In this document: positions 22,715-31,915 of the stretch, one piece after another | Numbering within the stretch: the first letter of the stretch is position 1 | Layout: the number at the start of each line of letters is the position of its first letter | DNA from: a virus | Virus record (IMG/VR): IMGVR_UViG_3300049733_000144 | Span: 1-61,214 of that record | DNA: 61,214 nucleotides | Reading direction: 5' to 3' (one strand) | Program-made: the position numbers and the translations under genes | Notes under the pieces: model-generated | What the model saw: only the letters and a program-made list of their open reading frames with translations | Told to the model about the DNA's origin: nothing | Database searches by the model: none

Positions 22715-22760
22715 AAAACAAAAAGGCCTCCCGAGGGGAGGGCATTCCCCCCGAGAGGCC
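22713..22760 (-). terminator. Strong leftward rho-independent terminator (end of late transcript)
   Basis: On the minus strand a GC-rich hairpin (GGCCTC/GAGGCC outer stem, GGGG/CCCC inner stem with a symmetric CCGA internal loop) is followed by TTTTTGTTTTTC. This is a clear terminator for leftward transcription coming from the lysis genes. The same stem may also end rightward transcripts after the SNF2 helicase gene, but there is no T tract on that side. Confidence 0.78.
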
Positions 22761-22778
22761 AGTCTACAGGGAGCACAC

Positions 22779-22834
22779 GGGAGCGCTCGAGCCAGGACGC
22801 GCTCCCTCCCAGCTGGCCCGGAGGCCCGGGCCAG
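22779..22834. other. Two further GC hairpins in the gap before 22873
   Basis: GGGAGCGC (22779-22786) pairs with GCGCTCCC (22799-22806); CTGGCCC (22813-22819) pairs with GGGCCAG (22828-22834). With the terminator at 22713-22760 this makes three tandem strong hairpins in about 120 bp, probably insulating the convergent rightward and leftward transcripts. Neither has a T tract. Confidence 0.5.
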
Positions 22835-22872
22835 AGGTTCATTTGTCCCGCGACGGCGACGAGACTGAAACC

Positions 22873-23109
22873 ATGACGTGGAATTATCGCGTGGTCCGCT
22901 ACCGCGACGGTACCGGATATGGACTGCACGAGGTCCATTACGACGACGAAGGCGAGCCGTGGTCCATGACGCAGCGGCCGGCATCCTTCGCCTGCGACGC
23001 GGCCGAAGGCCCAGAAGGCATCCGTGACAGTCTGCTCGCGGCCCTAGTCGATACTAAACAGCCGGTGTTTGACGAACCAGAGCGCTGGCCAGGCAAGCGG
23101 CCGTCATGA
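22873..23109 (+). CDS. Conserved small protein (MTWNYRVVR family)
   Basis: 78 residues from ATG 22873; the 57 in-frame codons upstream run through the hairpins and are not coding. TWNYRVVRYRDGTGYGLHEV, then SFACDAAEGPEGIRDSL is a pattern I associate with small proteins of Rhizobiales genomes and phages. Function unknown. It supports an alphaproteobacterial host. Confidence 0.72.
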   Translation: MTWNYRVVRYRDGTGYGLHEVHYDDEGEPWSMTQRPASFACDAAEGPEGIRDSLLAALVDTKQPVFDEPERWPGKRPS

Positions 23110-23279
23110 ACGCATTCCCCAACTGGTCCGATCTGACAATGAGGCTCGCCGAAGCGGAGCGGGAGATCGAGCGGCTGCGGGACGAGTTACACTATGCCAA
23201 CGGCGTCGTAGAGTTGGCGATGAAGCACCGCGATATCGCTGAAGCTAGACTGAGCCTGGAGCGCTGGTGCCGCGAATAA
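23106..23279 (+). CDS. 57-residue coiled-coil protein
   Basis: ATG 23106 overlaps the previous stop (ATGA). Predominantly one helix: TMRLAEAEREIERLRDELHY, then KHRDIAEARLSLERWC. Function unknown. It converges with the leftward lysis genes 10 nt further on. Confidence 0.62.
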   Translation: MNAFPNWSDLTMRLAEAEREIERLRDELHYANGVVELAMKHRDIAEARLSLERWCRE

Positions 23280-23289
23280 TGGCCTTGGT

Positions 23290-23493
23290 TCAGAGGCGCA
23301 AAATTCCTGCGCCCGGCAGCAGAATGCGCAGGATCAGCAGCAGGGCGACCAGCACGAACACGACCCAGATGATCTTGATGACCTTGTCCGGCAGGGCCAC
23401 GCCAGCCACCGTCTGCAGCGCCCATATGATCAGATAGATCACAGCTGCCACGATCAGCAGATAGATCAATGCCATGATCAGAGATTCAAGCAT
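23290..23493 (-). CDS. Two-helix membrane protein, possible holin (Thivi_2564-like)
   Basis: 67 residues with two hydrophobic helices (ALIYLLIVAAVIYLIIWAL and IIWVVFVLVALLLILRILL) joined by a short loop with KVIK. The pattern resembles Thivi_2564-type membrane proteins. Being the last gene of the late transcript, next to the endolysin, suggests holin or lysis-timing function (inference). Confidence 0.65.
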   Translation of the reverse strand: MLESLIMALIYLLIVAAVIYLIIWALQTVAGVALPDKVIKIIWVVFVLVALLLILRILLPGAGILRL

Positions 23494-23671
23494 CGGTGCC
23501 TCCTGTCAGTTCGGCGATGATATCGCTCGGATTGCCGCGCACGACCTGCATGGCCCCGCCCAAGGTGAGATGCGTCAGTGCCGGCTTGTCGGCCGCGGCC
23601 ACCGTGCTGATGCAGGCCGGATTGACCCAAACGTCGCTACCGTCCGGCCGTTCGAACCGGACGAACTTCAC
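23486..23671 (-). CDS. 61-residue protein in the lysis cassette
   Basis: GTG 23671 overlaps the stop of the gene above within GTGA. KFVRFERPDGSDVWVNPACI, then HLTLGGAMQVVRGN suggests a small beta-rich domain. No signal peptide or lipobox, so not an obvious spanin. Function unknown. Confidence 0.6.
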   Translation of the reverse strand: MKFVRFERPDGSDVWVNPACISTVAAADKPALTHLTLGGAMQVVRGNPSDIIAELTGGTDA

Positions 23672-23901
23672 GGCTTTGGCTGCGCCGGGAAGCAGCGGAT
23701 TATCAGGTCCTGCATGCGGTTCTGATTTTCCAGCAGGTGCTTGGCGATCTCGGTCTGCTGCTCGCGCTGGCTCTTGCTGTTGTAGTAGACCGCCACGATG
23801 AAACCGGCATTGAACAGCAGCAGCACCAGCAGCAACGGCGATTGCTTGAGCGCCTCTACAACACCAAGGGCCGCCTTGCCACCGTTGGCTGGTAGATTCA
23901 T
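23668..23901 (-). CDS. Single-pass membrane lysis protein (i-spanin/holin-like)
   Basis: 77 residues: short N-terminus, one transmembrane helix (SPLLLVLLLFNAGFIVAVYY), then a charged coiled helix (SQREQQTEIAKHLLENQNRM) ending with a Cys. This membrane-anchor-plus-coil layout is typical of inner-membrane spanins and of small holins. Overlaps the endolysin stop by 4 nt. Confidence 0.65.
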   Translation of the reverse strand: MNLPANGGKAALGVVEALKQSPLLLVLLLFNAGFIVAVYYNSKSQREQQTEIAKHLLENQNRMQDLIIRCFPAQPKP

Positions 23902-25514
23902 TCCACCACCGTCTGCCCGTTGATGGTGACCTTGACCGGCCCGTTCGCCGTGAGCGTGATGTTGACCTCGGCCTGCTCGCCGGGCGGCACTGGCTCCGGA
24001 TCAGGCGGCTCGGGATCGGGCGCGCTGTCCATGATCGCCTGCACGTCCTGCAGGAGGATGTCAGCCTCATCCCGCAATTCAAGTTCTTTCCGGTTCACGG
24101 GTCCCCAGTGCTGCCGGCGCTTTCTGAGCCCGATCGCCGTGACCATGACAGCAAAGGCCGGCGAGTGCTTGGCCAGGAATTGATAGCGCGCGCCGTCCCC
24201 GGCGCCATACGAGCCGATATCGCCGGCGTTCGGACTCGCGGCGCCCTCCTTGAATTGTGGCCAGAAGCCGTTCGGGTCGCCCCAGTAGCCCGCGAGAAGC
24301 GGCGGAATGGTCGGATCAGCCGTGTTGATGTTCCACGACGTCTGGAACAGTCCGGCCTCGGCCGTATCGCTCTCGACGTTGCTTGCGGTCGTGTCGCGGC
24401 CTTCCCAGTACACTCCAGAAGACTCTCGCACGCCGAGGCCTATCATCAGCACGAACAGATGCCGCAGCGTATCGAGCCCAGCCTGCGAGTTGTCCCAGCC
24501 CTTGGCCTGCATTTCCGACCGATACCAGGTCAGCACGTCGGTATCGGCATTGTTGCGGTCGGCCTGTGCCATGGCGGCGGCACTCGCACTGCCGGTCTTG
24601 TACCAATCGAGCGCGAGCGCGAAGCTGCAGGCCATGCCCGCGAGGTAGCCGGGCGGAGCCTTGCCGCGATCCTTCCATGAGTAGTCGACCAGCGGGCTTT
24701 CGTCGACAGCTTCGATGACGTCGGCGATCATGGCGTCCGACAGTCCTGACTCGCCGTCCTTCTGCTTCTGGTCGAGCTCGTCGATCGCGGTCCACGTGTT
24801 GGGTCCAACCTGGCCGTCAGCCGGCAGGCCGGCCGCGGCCTGGAAACTCTTGACCACTGCATCCGTGGTCGGGCCGAAATCGCCATCAGCCGGAACCTGC
24901 AGGATGCGCTGCACCTCGGCGACGTCGGCGCCGCTGTCGCCCTGCGCGATTGTGCGCTCGGGCATCGGCGCGCCCTTCGGCCACACATATTTGATGACAT
25001 CGGATTTCGAATAGGTCGCCACATTGACCATATCCGATTGGTTGCCACCCCTGCACTTGTTGCTACCGTTGGTTTCACCCTCCCACAACGTCACGTGGCC
25101 GCCTCCTGAGCGCGTCATCACGACGAGGCACCCGAGGATAGGGTCGTCGATTTCAACGAACCCTGGGTCATTTGCGAAGGATTGCGCCCACAAATAGCGA
25201 TCGGTGTCGGTCGGGCCAAACGGCGGGCGGACGTCTGCAACGGCGCAGCAGAACGCGGCTGTCAGGCCGCACCAGGCGATATCGTCCCCAGTGTAGACTG
25301 CTGCATAAGAAGCCATCTCCGGATACTTGCGCGCGATGTAATCGCTCATCGCGAGGATCTTCGGATTGCTCCCGCTGCCGGGTTCCTCAGTCAGCCCTGT
25401 GATCGCGCGCATAGTGAGCAACCACGGCGGCGCACCATCGGATGATGGCGATGCTAGCGCGGCCTGCACATCGGCCTTGGTTGGTTGCCGCTTCGCCGTC
25501 TGCTTCTTAGCCAT
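23898..25514 (-). CDS. Multi-domain endolysin
   Basis: 538 residues. Residues 1-165: TIGR02594/CHAP-like cysteine peptidase or amidase, with DDIAWCGLTAAF (Cys) and GGGHVTLWEG (His). Residues ~187-246: peptidoglycan-binding domain type 1 (QGDSGADVAEVQRILQVPAD; DGDFGPTTDAVVKSFQ). Residues ~270-480: lysozyme-like region (GVRESSGVYWEGRD; AEAGLFQTSWN). The C-terminus is Pro/Glu-rich and then a short beta domain (ANGPVKVTINGQTVV). Two different cut types in one chain with a central binding domain is unusual; no signal peptide, so release depends on the membrane proteins next to it. Confidence 0.8.
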   Translation of the reverse strand: MAKKQTAKRQPTKADVQAALASPSSDGAPPWLLTMRAITGLTEEPGSGSNPKILAMSDYIARKYPEMASYAAVYTGDDIAWCGLTAAFCCAVADVRPPFGPTDTDRYLWAQSFANDPGFVEIDDPILGCLVVMTRSGGGHVTLWEGETNGSNKCRGGNQSDMVNVATYSKSDVIKYVWPKGAPMPERTIAQGDSGADVAEVQRILQVPADGDFGPTTDAVVKSFQAAAGLPADGQVGPNTWTAIDELDQKQKDGESGLSDAMIADVIEAVDESPLVDYSWKDRGKAPPGYLAGMACSFALALDWYKTGSASAAAMAQADRNNADTDVLTWYRSEMQAKGWDNSQAGLDTLRHLFVLMIGLGVRESSGVYWEGRDTTASNVESDTAEAGLFQTSWNINTADPTIPPLLAGYWGDPNGFWPQFKEGAASPNAGDIGSYGAGDGARYQFLAKHSPAFAVMVTAIGLRKRRQHWGPVNRKELELRDEADILLQDVQAIMDSAPDPEPPDPEPVPPGEQAEVNITLTANGPVKVTINGQTVVE

Positions 25515-25517
25515 ATG

Positions 25518-27950
25518 TCATCCAAAGTTACCGAACCCTGATGGCGGCGTGTGCGCGAACGCAGTCGCGCCAAAGTTCGCTGTGATCGTGTCCCCGAATG
25601 CTCCGCACGTCCAGATCACGAAATAGGGTCCGGCATCGAGGCCGCTGATGTCAAAGCCTCCGGTGTTGGTCGCTGGATTGGCAGATCCGTTGTTGTTCCA
25701 GTTGCCGTTGTTCTTGCGGAACCACACTCGCGCGTTGTCCAGATCGAGCGCCATGTCAATCAGGCTGCCCGTCGTGTATGTCGCGACCGTTCCGATGCTG
25801 CCTGAGTTTAGGAACACGTCGCCGAGCACGCTGTAGTAGCCGAAGGAGTCAGCAGCCTGTCCAGCAAAGCCGCCGCTTTCAACAACCAAGCTGGAATTCG
25901 CAGCCCCGATGAACAGATTTCCACCAACAACTAGGCTAGAAAATTCACAGTAGTATTTTCCCGACGATTTGCCGGCTACGGTGCGGACAGAATTGCTGCC
26001 ACTTAGCGCCCCAGCTGTGGCTGTCAGGTCACCGTTGCTCAGAGTGATGATCGAGGACTTGTCAGCCGAGTTCCAGGTCGTCGCTGGCACCGACAGCACG
26101 ACTGACGGGGCGGTCGCACTCAGCGTCAGGTTGGCGGCCGCAGGCAACGCGGTGACGCCGATCTGCGGCGCTGTGGCGCTCAATGTCAGGTCGCCGGCGG
26201 CTGGGTTCTTGTTGACGCTTGGTCCCTGAACTTCGATCTGCGGCGATGATGCGCTCAGCATCAAGTTGGCTGTCGTCGGATTGCGAATAAGTCCAATCTG
26301 CGTGGCAGTCGCGCTCAGTGTCAGGTTGGCGGCGGCTGGCGTGATGTTGAAGCTGACAGTCTCGACAACAACCGTTGGTGCCGCGGACGACAGAGAGACG
26401 TTGCCGGCGCTCGGCGACCGAGATTGCGCGCTGATGATGACGCTCGCCTCGTAGCCGTAGAGCGTCAGGCTGCCGCTGTCGAACGCGCTCGAGGCTCCGA
26501 AGCGGAACTGTAATCCAGTGACCACGCCGAGGTTGCGCAGCCGGCCAGAGCCTTTCGCCGAAGCCAGGCCGCCAGGCGTGTTGGCAGCGATCTGCCAGTC
26601 GAACAGGACGTATGCCGTGGCTCCGTTGGTCGGCGTGCTGAACCTGAGCCAGCCGTTCAGCGCGACATCATCGTCGGCGCTCGAGTACAGGACGATCTCG
26701 TCGTCGGCAGACGAGCCTGACGCGGTGAGAGAGAACTGAGTGCCCTCGGTTCTGTTCCAGGCGTAGTCGGAAGCGCCATCGTTGAAGCCTGGGCTGTTGC
26801 CGCTGGCAATCCTCAAGTTGAACGACTGGCCGGTGAACTGCGGCGTCAGGCTGCTGAAGCGCACCTCGTATGAGTTGAACGAACTGTCGAGGTTCTCCGT
26901 GAACTCCGCAGATGTGTCTCCGCTGTCGACGTTGACAGTTTCCAGCTTGCGGCAGCCGTTATCGTACGGAATCGGGCTTTCCCCCGGCAGGAATTCCGCG
27001 TCGATCTCTCCGCCCGTGCCAATCGGCACGTAGCGGCGAATCCTGGATGTCACGCCATCGGTCACGTCGATCCGATAAGAGCCGCCGGCGACGTGGAAAA
27101 AATACGGACCGTCGGCAGCATCGTATGGTTCTGTCGGCGGCGTAAAATTCGACGTGTGGCGCGCCGTTCCGATGGAAAGACGAAATTCGTCGATGTTCCC
27201 TGTCCACAGCTCGGTGAACTCTGTCAGGCCGCCAACGCGCACCTCGGTCGCGCCTGGGTTTACCGTTCCGGAGAAGGCAACATCGCCGCCTTGCTGAGCA
27301 CCATCGATGAAGAGCTTGAGCGTGTTGCCGGTGCGAACGAACTCTACGTGATGCCAGCCAGGGTTCAGGCCGCTGGTGTACTGAGTCGTGCCAGTGACAG
27401 TCGTCGCCGTCGCGATCGACACCACGCTGGCCGCGATGACGTTGCCGGCGGTTTTCCTTATCTGCCAGGACGAGTTGCCGTGCGCCAGCGTGCTGAACGC
27501 CACTTGATTAGCAAGGACGCGGGCCGCGCCGCCTGAGTCTTCGGCCAGGAATCTCAGGTCGATCGTGAAGTCGCCCGCGCCGAGATCGAGATCGTCGTAC
27601 TCGTCGGTCTCGATCGTGTCGTTGAACGATGTGCCCAGCAACAGCGAGGTCCCGAACGCGCCTTCGCTGTCGATCTGCGCCGCGCCGGTTGCCGTCCACG
27701 CGCGCGTGACAAGCGCGCCATCGTCCACGATTGACTGCGAGCCAATCGCGCCTTCGAAATGCAGGAGCACGTTGGTAAAAGCGTCGCTGCCGCCGGCTGG
27801 AGCAAACGGATTAGATCTGCTTACCAGTCCGTCTCGGTCGCTGAACAGGCTAGTTGAGCCACCGTCCTCGTCAGTGACCGTGACGCTGGTCGGGACGATG
27901 ACGTCTCCATCGTCGTCGAACTCGCACTCGGTGAATCGCGCCAGCGTCAC
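25518..27950 (-). CDS. Tail fibre with LamG-like, repeat and SPRY-like domains
   Basis: 810 residues from GTG 27950 (GTGA overlap). N-terminus VTLARFTECEFDDDGDV and LFSDRDG...NPF are shared with the next gene. Residues ~70-240: concanavalin/LamG-like (TNVLLHFEGAIGSQSIVDDG; WHHVEFVRTGNTLKLFIDG). Residues ~480-610: tandem short repeats of the type AAANLTLSATAPSVV. C-terminus: SPRY-like (SGKYYCEFSS; FGYYSVLGDVF; WFRKNNGNW). Likely receptor- or glycan-binding, at the distal tail. Confidence 0.75.
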   Translation of the reverse strand: MTLARFTECEFDDDGDVIVPTSVTVTDEDGGSTSLFSDRDGLVSRSNPFAPAGGSDAFTNVLLHFEGAIGSQSIVDDGALVTRAWTATGAAQIDSEGAFGTSLLLGTSFNDTIETDEYDDLDLGAGDFTIDLRFLAEDSGGAARVLANQVAFSTLAHGNSSWQIRKTAGNVIAASVVSIATATTVTGTTQYTSGLNPGWHHVEFVRTGNTLKLFIDGAQQGGDVAFSGTVNPGATEVRVGGLTEFTELWTGNIDEFRLSIGTARHTSNFTPPTEPYDAADGPYFFHVAGGSYRIDVTDGVTSRIRRYVPIGTGGEIDAEFLPGESPIPYDNGCRKLETVNVDSGDTSAEFTENLDSSFNSYEVRFSSLTPQFTGQSFNLRIASGNSPGFNDGASDYAWNRTEGTQFSLTASGSSADDEIVLYSSADDDVALNGWLRFSTPTNGATAYVLFDWQIAANTPGGLASAKGSGRLRNLGVVTGLQFRFGASSAFDSGSLTLYGYEASVIISAQSRSPSAGNVSLSSAAPTVVVETVSFNITPAAANLTLSATATQIGLIRNPTTANLMLSASSPQIEVQGPSVNKNPAAGDLTLSATAPQIGVTALPAAANLTLSATAPSVVLSVPATTWNSADKSSIITLSNGDLTATAGALSGSNSVRTVAGKSSGKYYCEFSSLVVGGNLFIGAANSSLVVESGGFAGQAADSFGYYSVLGDVFLNSGSIGTVATYTTGSLIDMALDLDNARVWFRKNNGNWNNNGSANPATNTGGFDISGLDAGPYFVIWTCGAFGDTITANFGATAFAHTPPSGFGNFG

Positions 27951-28780
27951 TTTAGGAAACCGTAAAGCGAGACCGAGCCGGAGGTGATCGTGCCGGTGCT
28001 GGGCAACAGTCGCACGGCAGTGATCGCATCGAGCGCGGCGATGTATCGGCCCGATCCGAACGTGGTCACGATCTCGGGATGCGGGCTCAGGTAGACGCCC
28101 TGCCACCCGAACATCTTGTAGATCGTCGTCGACTCTGGATTGCTGAAGAAGATGTTGAAATTGAAACTTTCTGACGCGTCGTTGCCGATCGAGTTAGCAA
28201 GCTTGATCTGGTTGTCGGCGCTGTCCCCGCTGGCCGTGATCGCCGGCGACACGGTGCCGTCGTTGAGCTGCCACGCGTAGTCAGAGGCTCCGGCTTGATA
28301 CGTCGGCCCTCCGCCGGTGCCGATTCGCAGCCAGAACGCCGCTCCGTCGCTCGACGGCCTGATGCTGCTGCCTCGCAGCTCGAACGAGTCAAAGTAGGTG
28401 TCGTAATCAGAGAGCAGGAAATCGAGCTGGGCGCTGGCGCTGGCGGTCTGCGTGTCGAGCAAATAAATCGCGGCCTGGCCGGCCGCCGCGGCCGCTGCCG
28501 TGATGTCGAACTCAGCCGCCGTGCCGATGCCCTTGTAGCGCACGACGCGACGGAAATTTCCCTTTGTCGCGATGATTCGGTAAGCGCCGCCCAGGACGTG
28601 AAACGCGAACGAGCCATCGGCGTTGCCGGTGAACGGATTGGTGATCGGCGTTGCGCCGGCCCGGTCGCTGTAGAGCGCGGCCAACGCGCCCGTGAGCTCC
28701 GAGCGCACTTCGATCGTCGGGCTGGCCTGCACGTTGCCCGACGAGTCGACCACGAAGCTCTGATAGCGCGCCAGTGCCAT
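27947..28780 (-). CDS. Tail fibre protein
   Basis: 277 residues. MALARYQSFVVDSSGNVQAS, then LYSDRAGATPITNPFTGNAD, then FHVLGGAYRIIATKG is a phage tail-fibre N-terminal module; the C-terminus (SGSVSLYGF) matches a stretch in the downstream fibre (SGSLTLYGYEA), so the two genes share parts. An Ala-rich linker (AAAAAAAGQAA) lies in between. Confidence 0.7.
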   Translation of the reverse strand: MALARYQSFVVDSSGNVQASPTIEVRSELTGALAALYSDRAGATPITNPFTGNADGSFAFHVLGGAYRIIATKGNFRRVVRYKGIGTAAEFDITAAAAAAGQAAIYLLDTQTASASAQLDFLLSDYDTYFDSFELRGSSIRPSSDGAAFWLRIGTGGGPTYQAGASDYAWQLNDGTVSPAITASGDSADNQIKLANSIGNDASESFNFNIFFSNPESTTIYKMFGWQGVYLSPHPEIVTTFGSGRYIAALDAITAVRLLPSTGTITSGSVSLYGFLK

Positions 28781-28783
28781 GGA

Positions 28784-31072
28784 TCAAACCTGCGGCCCGA
28801 TGATGTCGCCCGTGACGGTGAATGTCACGAAGGCGACTCCGTCGATCGCGTTGCCGGCGGCGCCGCCCGATCCAAAATATCCGCCGGCCAGAGCCGCACC
28901 GGTCTGGCCCGCGACCCCAGGGCCGCCGCCGTAACCGCCGTTGCAGTTGACCTCGAACCCAGGGCTGCCGCCCGTGGTGAACGTTCCGGCCTGGCCGAGA
29001 GATGTGCCGCCGCCGCCGAGGCCAGGAACTCGGCCTGCGCCGCCGCCCCCGCCGCCGACGCGACTGCCGCCAGGACCGACACCCATGCCGCCGCCGCCGC
29101 CGCCGCCCCAGATCGATCCGTTGTTTTCCAGGCTGAATGCGACCGTGGTCTTGAGTGCGGTCCCGCCGGGCTGGCCATCATTCGCGAATGCCAGACCGCC
29201 TGCACGGCCGCCGGCTCCTGCGATCATGCCGTTGTTGATCAGGACGCGTGTCACGCCGGCCGGCCAGGATCCCCAATCGAGCGACACCAATTCGCTGGAA
29301 GTCGATCCGATGTTGATCGATGTGTTCACGTAGACGGTGACAGTGTCGCCAGAGATCGGCTCCGGAAACAGCTCGTCGTGCCGAGTTCTGATGTTGACGT
29401 TGTTCTCGTCGGAATCAAAAATGATCGTGTGCTGCGTCGGGTCGACGATCGCGCCTTCGTACTCAGTGAACAGCATCTCCTCTGCCTCGACCGCGTATTC
29501 CTCGGCCTTCGGCTTGATGCGCGTGACGGTGATCGGGGTGGTCGTCTCCGCGCCGGTGTCGTCCTGGATCATCCAGCCGCCGAGCTGGTAGCCGCCGCCG
29601 AGCGTCGGATCTGTGCCAGCGTCGCGCGCCAGCGCCAGCGTGAAGCGCCGCGGCGCCGTGACGTAGCGGCTCAGATACGCATAGCCCAGGCGCTCTGCGA
29701 CCGCGCGACCGCCAGTCGCGACGCCGTCAGCCAGGATGCGCGCGATCGATGCGCCGCCAAAAGTTTCCTCGGCTTCCTCGTCGTACACCTCGACCATTGA
29801 TCGGTAATTTTCGAGCTCGTCGTAGCGCTTCAGCGGATTGACTTGCCCGAAATAGACCTGCACGCGGGTGACGCGTTTCTCGGGCTGCTCCTTGGCCTCG
29901 AGCGTTCCAGACTTGATGTTTCCGCCGTCGTAAACATCGGCTTCTGTTCCGATCGCGCGCAGCACCTGAAACCGTATCTGCTGAGTAATCTCGTCCTGCC
30001 AGACTGCAGCGCCCATCTGCTTCAACAGGCGACTGATCAGCGTGTTGACGCCGGTCGGCTCCGCGACGTTGACTGTGTAAACGTTGCCGATGAAACTCGC
30101 CGACTCGGCCTGCCATTCCGAGAGATTTATCAGACCGGCGCTCACGCCCGCGTAGTTGACCAGCCAGTCCCATATGATGTCGGCGCCGTCCTGGCCCACC
30201 GCCCGGTAGACGACCTGCACGCGGTCGCCGGCCGAATGCGCCACGGCCTCGGTATTCAGTTGAGCGCGCACGATCGTCAGCGTGTCGCTGGCGCGCGTGA
30301 ACGAGACAATTTCCTTGCCGCCAATGTTGGCATAGCCAGATGCGGGATAGGTCGCGCCGATGCCGGCCTCTGAGAGCACCAGCGATAGCGAGCCAGAGGT
30401 GATGTCAGATTGCAGAAAGCCGTTGCTCGCCGCCGGCGCCTGAGATCGATCAGAGTCAGCCAGCTTGAGAGTGTCCTTGGCAATGATCGAGAAGAAACCA
30501 GCCGGCGTTGGCCCGTCCGTGCTTTCTATGACGTAGTGCCGCGTCTCCATGTCCTCGAGCTCATCGCCCAGGACGCCTCGGATCAGGCGCAGCGCTCTGC
30601 CTCGCAAGGATGGATGACGGAAACGAAATTTGCCCCAGAACGTGCCTTGCTCGAACGGGTCGTAGTCGCGCTCGGAAAGATACTTGTCGAAGCCAACGCC
30701 GGTGTCCGAGTGCTTGCTGTCGCGCATCGTGACGCGGATTGAGCCGCGCGTGCCGAGGTCCTGCCCGAGCGATACGGTCTGCGGCGTTACGTCCACATCT
30801 TCTGGCCGCTGAATGAATGGCAGGCAGTCGATGTCGGTCGGCAGATAGGCCGTGTCCAGCGCGAAGCGCAGCGTAGTGGGGACTTGAGGACAATCACCTG
30901 GCTCATCCAGGTCGCTGTAGTTTGCCAGGTCCTGACAGGTGCCACGCGAGTTGAAGCACTTGCGCGTGCCAGTTGGTGGTGAGCTAGTCAGGGACGCTGT
31001 GCACGGCGAAACGCCATAGGTGAGCGAGCAATATGATATGTCGATTTCAACGTAGATCAGAACCTCGCTCAT
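28784..31072 (-). CDS. Tail-tip (central fibre/hub) protein with Gly-rich adhesin-like C-terminus
   Basis: 762 residues. The Cys-containing N-terminus (YCSLTYGVSPC; TRKCFNSRGTCQDLANY) is typical of tail-tip proteins of alphaproteobacterial siphophages. The central ~500 residues fit a hub or host-specificity protein. The C-terminal ~170 residues are Gly-rich (GSIWGGGGGGGMGVG), resembling the polyglycine loops of T4-like gp38 adhesins. Likely host-range determinant. Confidence 0.75.
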   Translation of the reverse strand: MSEVLIYVEIDISYCSLTYGVSPCTASLTSSPPTGTRKCFNSRGTCQDLANYSDLDEPGDCPQVPTTLRFALDTAYLPTDIDCLPFIQRPEDVDVTPQTVSLGQDLGTRGSIRVTMRDSKHSDTGVGFDKYLSERDYDPFEQGTFWGKFRFRHPSLRGRALRLIRGVLGDELEDMETRHYVIESTDGPTPAGFFSIIAKDTLKLADSDRSQAPAASNGFLQSDITSGSLSLVLSEAGIGATYPASGYANIGGKEIVSFTRASDTLTIVRAQLNTEAVAHSAGDRVQVVYRAVGQDGADIIWDWLVNYAGVSAGLINLSEWQAESASFIGNVYTVNVAEPTGVNTLISRLLKQMGAAVWQDEITQQIRFQVLRAIGTEADVYDGGNIKSGTLEAKEQPEKRVTRVQVYFGQVNPLKRYDELENYRSMVEVYDEEAEETFGGASIARILADGVATGGRAVAERLGYAYLSRYVTAPRRFTLALARDAGTDPTLGGGYQLGGWMIQDDTGAETTTPITVTRIKPKAEEYAVEAEEMLFTEYEGAIVDPTQHTIIFDSDENNVNIRTRHDELFPEPISGDTVTVYVNTSINIGSTSSELVSLDWGSWPAGVTRVLINNGMIAGAGGRAGGLAFANDGQPGGTALKTTVAFSLENNGSIWGGGGGGGMGVGPGGSRVGGGGGGAGRVPGLGGGGTSLGQAGTFTTGGSPGFEVNCNGGYGGGPGVAGQTGAALAGGYFGSGGAAGNAIDGVAFVTFTVTGDIIGPQV

Positions 31073-31075
31073 CGC

Positions 31076-31915
31076 TCACGCAATGCCTCGCATTGCCAAG
31101 GTGGTGTGCACGCGCTGCGTGATGGTGCTGGTCACGGCGTCAGGGTTGTTAGTAAGCCAAGCGTATGACGCTTCAAGCGGATATGTTTCCGGATGCCAGG
31201 CGAAGAAGAACGGTTTGGTGCGGGCGAACTGCAGGAACGGGTCCATGTAGGTACGCCACCAGTCTGGCTCGAAGTGCTCGAAGCGCGCCTCGGACTCGCG
31301 CCACTCCTGCAGCAGCGTGCGGCCCAGGAAGTTACCGGTCTCGCTCATGCCGTTGACGACGATCGAGCGGCGGCCGTACTTCATGGGAACATGGTCAGAC
31401 TCGACCGTGATGCTGCGCTGAGGCACCAGCAGCTTGCCGACGTACATCGAGCCGATCCGCGGCGTCTCGGTGCCGCCCTGGATGCGCAGGCGGATGTGGG
31501 TGAGCGGCTGAGGCTCGAAACGGAAGATCGTCGGCGAGTCGTCTGGCAGGATCATCTCGTCGATCAGCGTGACATAAGGCTGATCAGGCGAGTCCGGCGC
31601 CACATCGATCTTGCCCTCGACTGAAACCATGAACCCGCCGGTGCCCAGGTTGTGGGCGGCGATCGCCAGATAGTCGATATCGTCGCCATAGGTGATGCCG
31701 CTGACCGACACATACTCGTCGGAAGCGGTGTTGGCGCCGCCCATCCAGTACAGGTGGGTCGCAGGATTGGCAATATTGGTCACTGGGTGCGATGAATCCT
31801 CGGTGGTGCTGTCTACATTGCTGCTGGTCGCGAGCTGATGGTAGCCGATCCACGGGCATCCTGGCGGCCCTTCGTCGACCTCGGCCAGCACGAGCGAGCT
31901 GCTCATGACGATCAT
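31076..31915 (-). CDS. Distal tail protein
   Basis: 279 residues from ATG 31915 (ATGA overlap with the tape-measure stop). Beta-rich, with AAHNLGTGGFMVSVEGKID and IRLRIQGGTETPRIGSMYVG (a galactose-binding-like jelly roll look) and a C-terminus GMSETGNFLGRTLLQEWRES. Its position between tape measure and hub is where distal tail proteins lie. Confidence 0.65.
   Translation of the reverse strand: MIVMSSSLVLAEVDEGPPGCPWIGYHQLATSSNVDSTTEDSSHPVTNIANPATHLYWMGGANTASDEYVSVSGITYGDDIDYLAIAAHNLGTGGFMVSVEGKIDVAPDSPDQPYVTLIDEMILPDDSPTIFRFEPQPLTHIRLRIQGGTETPRIGSMYVGKLLVPQRSITVESDHVPMKYGRRSIVVNGMSETGNFLGRTLLQEWRESEARFEHFEPDWWRTYMDPFLQFARTKPFFFAWHPETYPLEASYAWLTNNPDAVTSTITQRVHTTLAMRGIA

Noticed and set aside
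22702-22872. N-terminal extension of the small protein at 22873
   Set aside because: Those codons pass through the leftward terminator and two hairpins, and family members start at MTWNYRVV.
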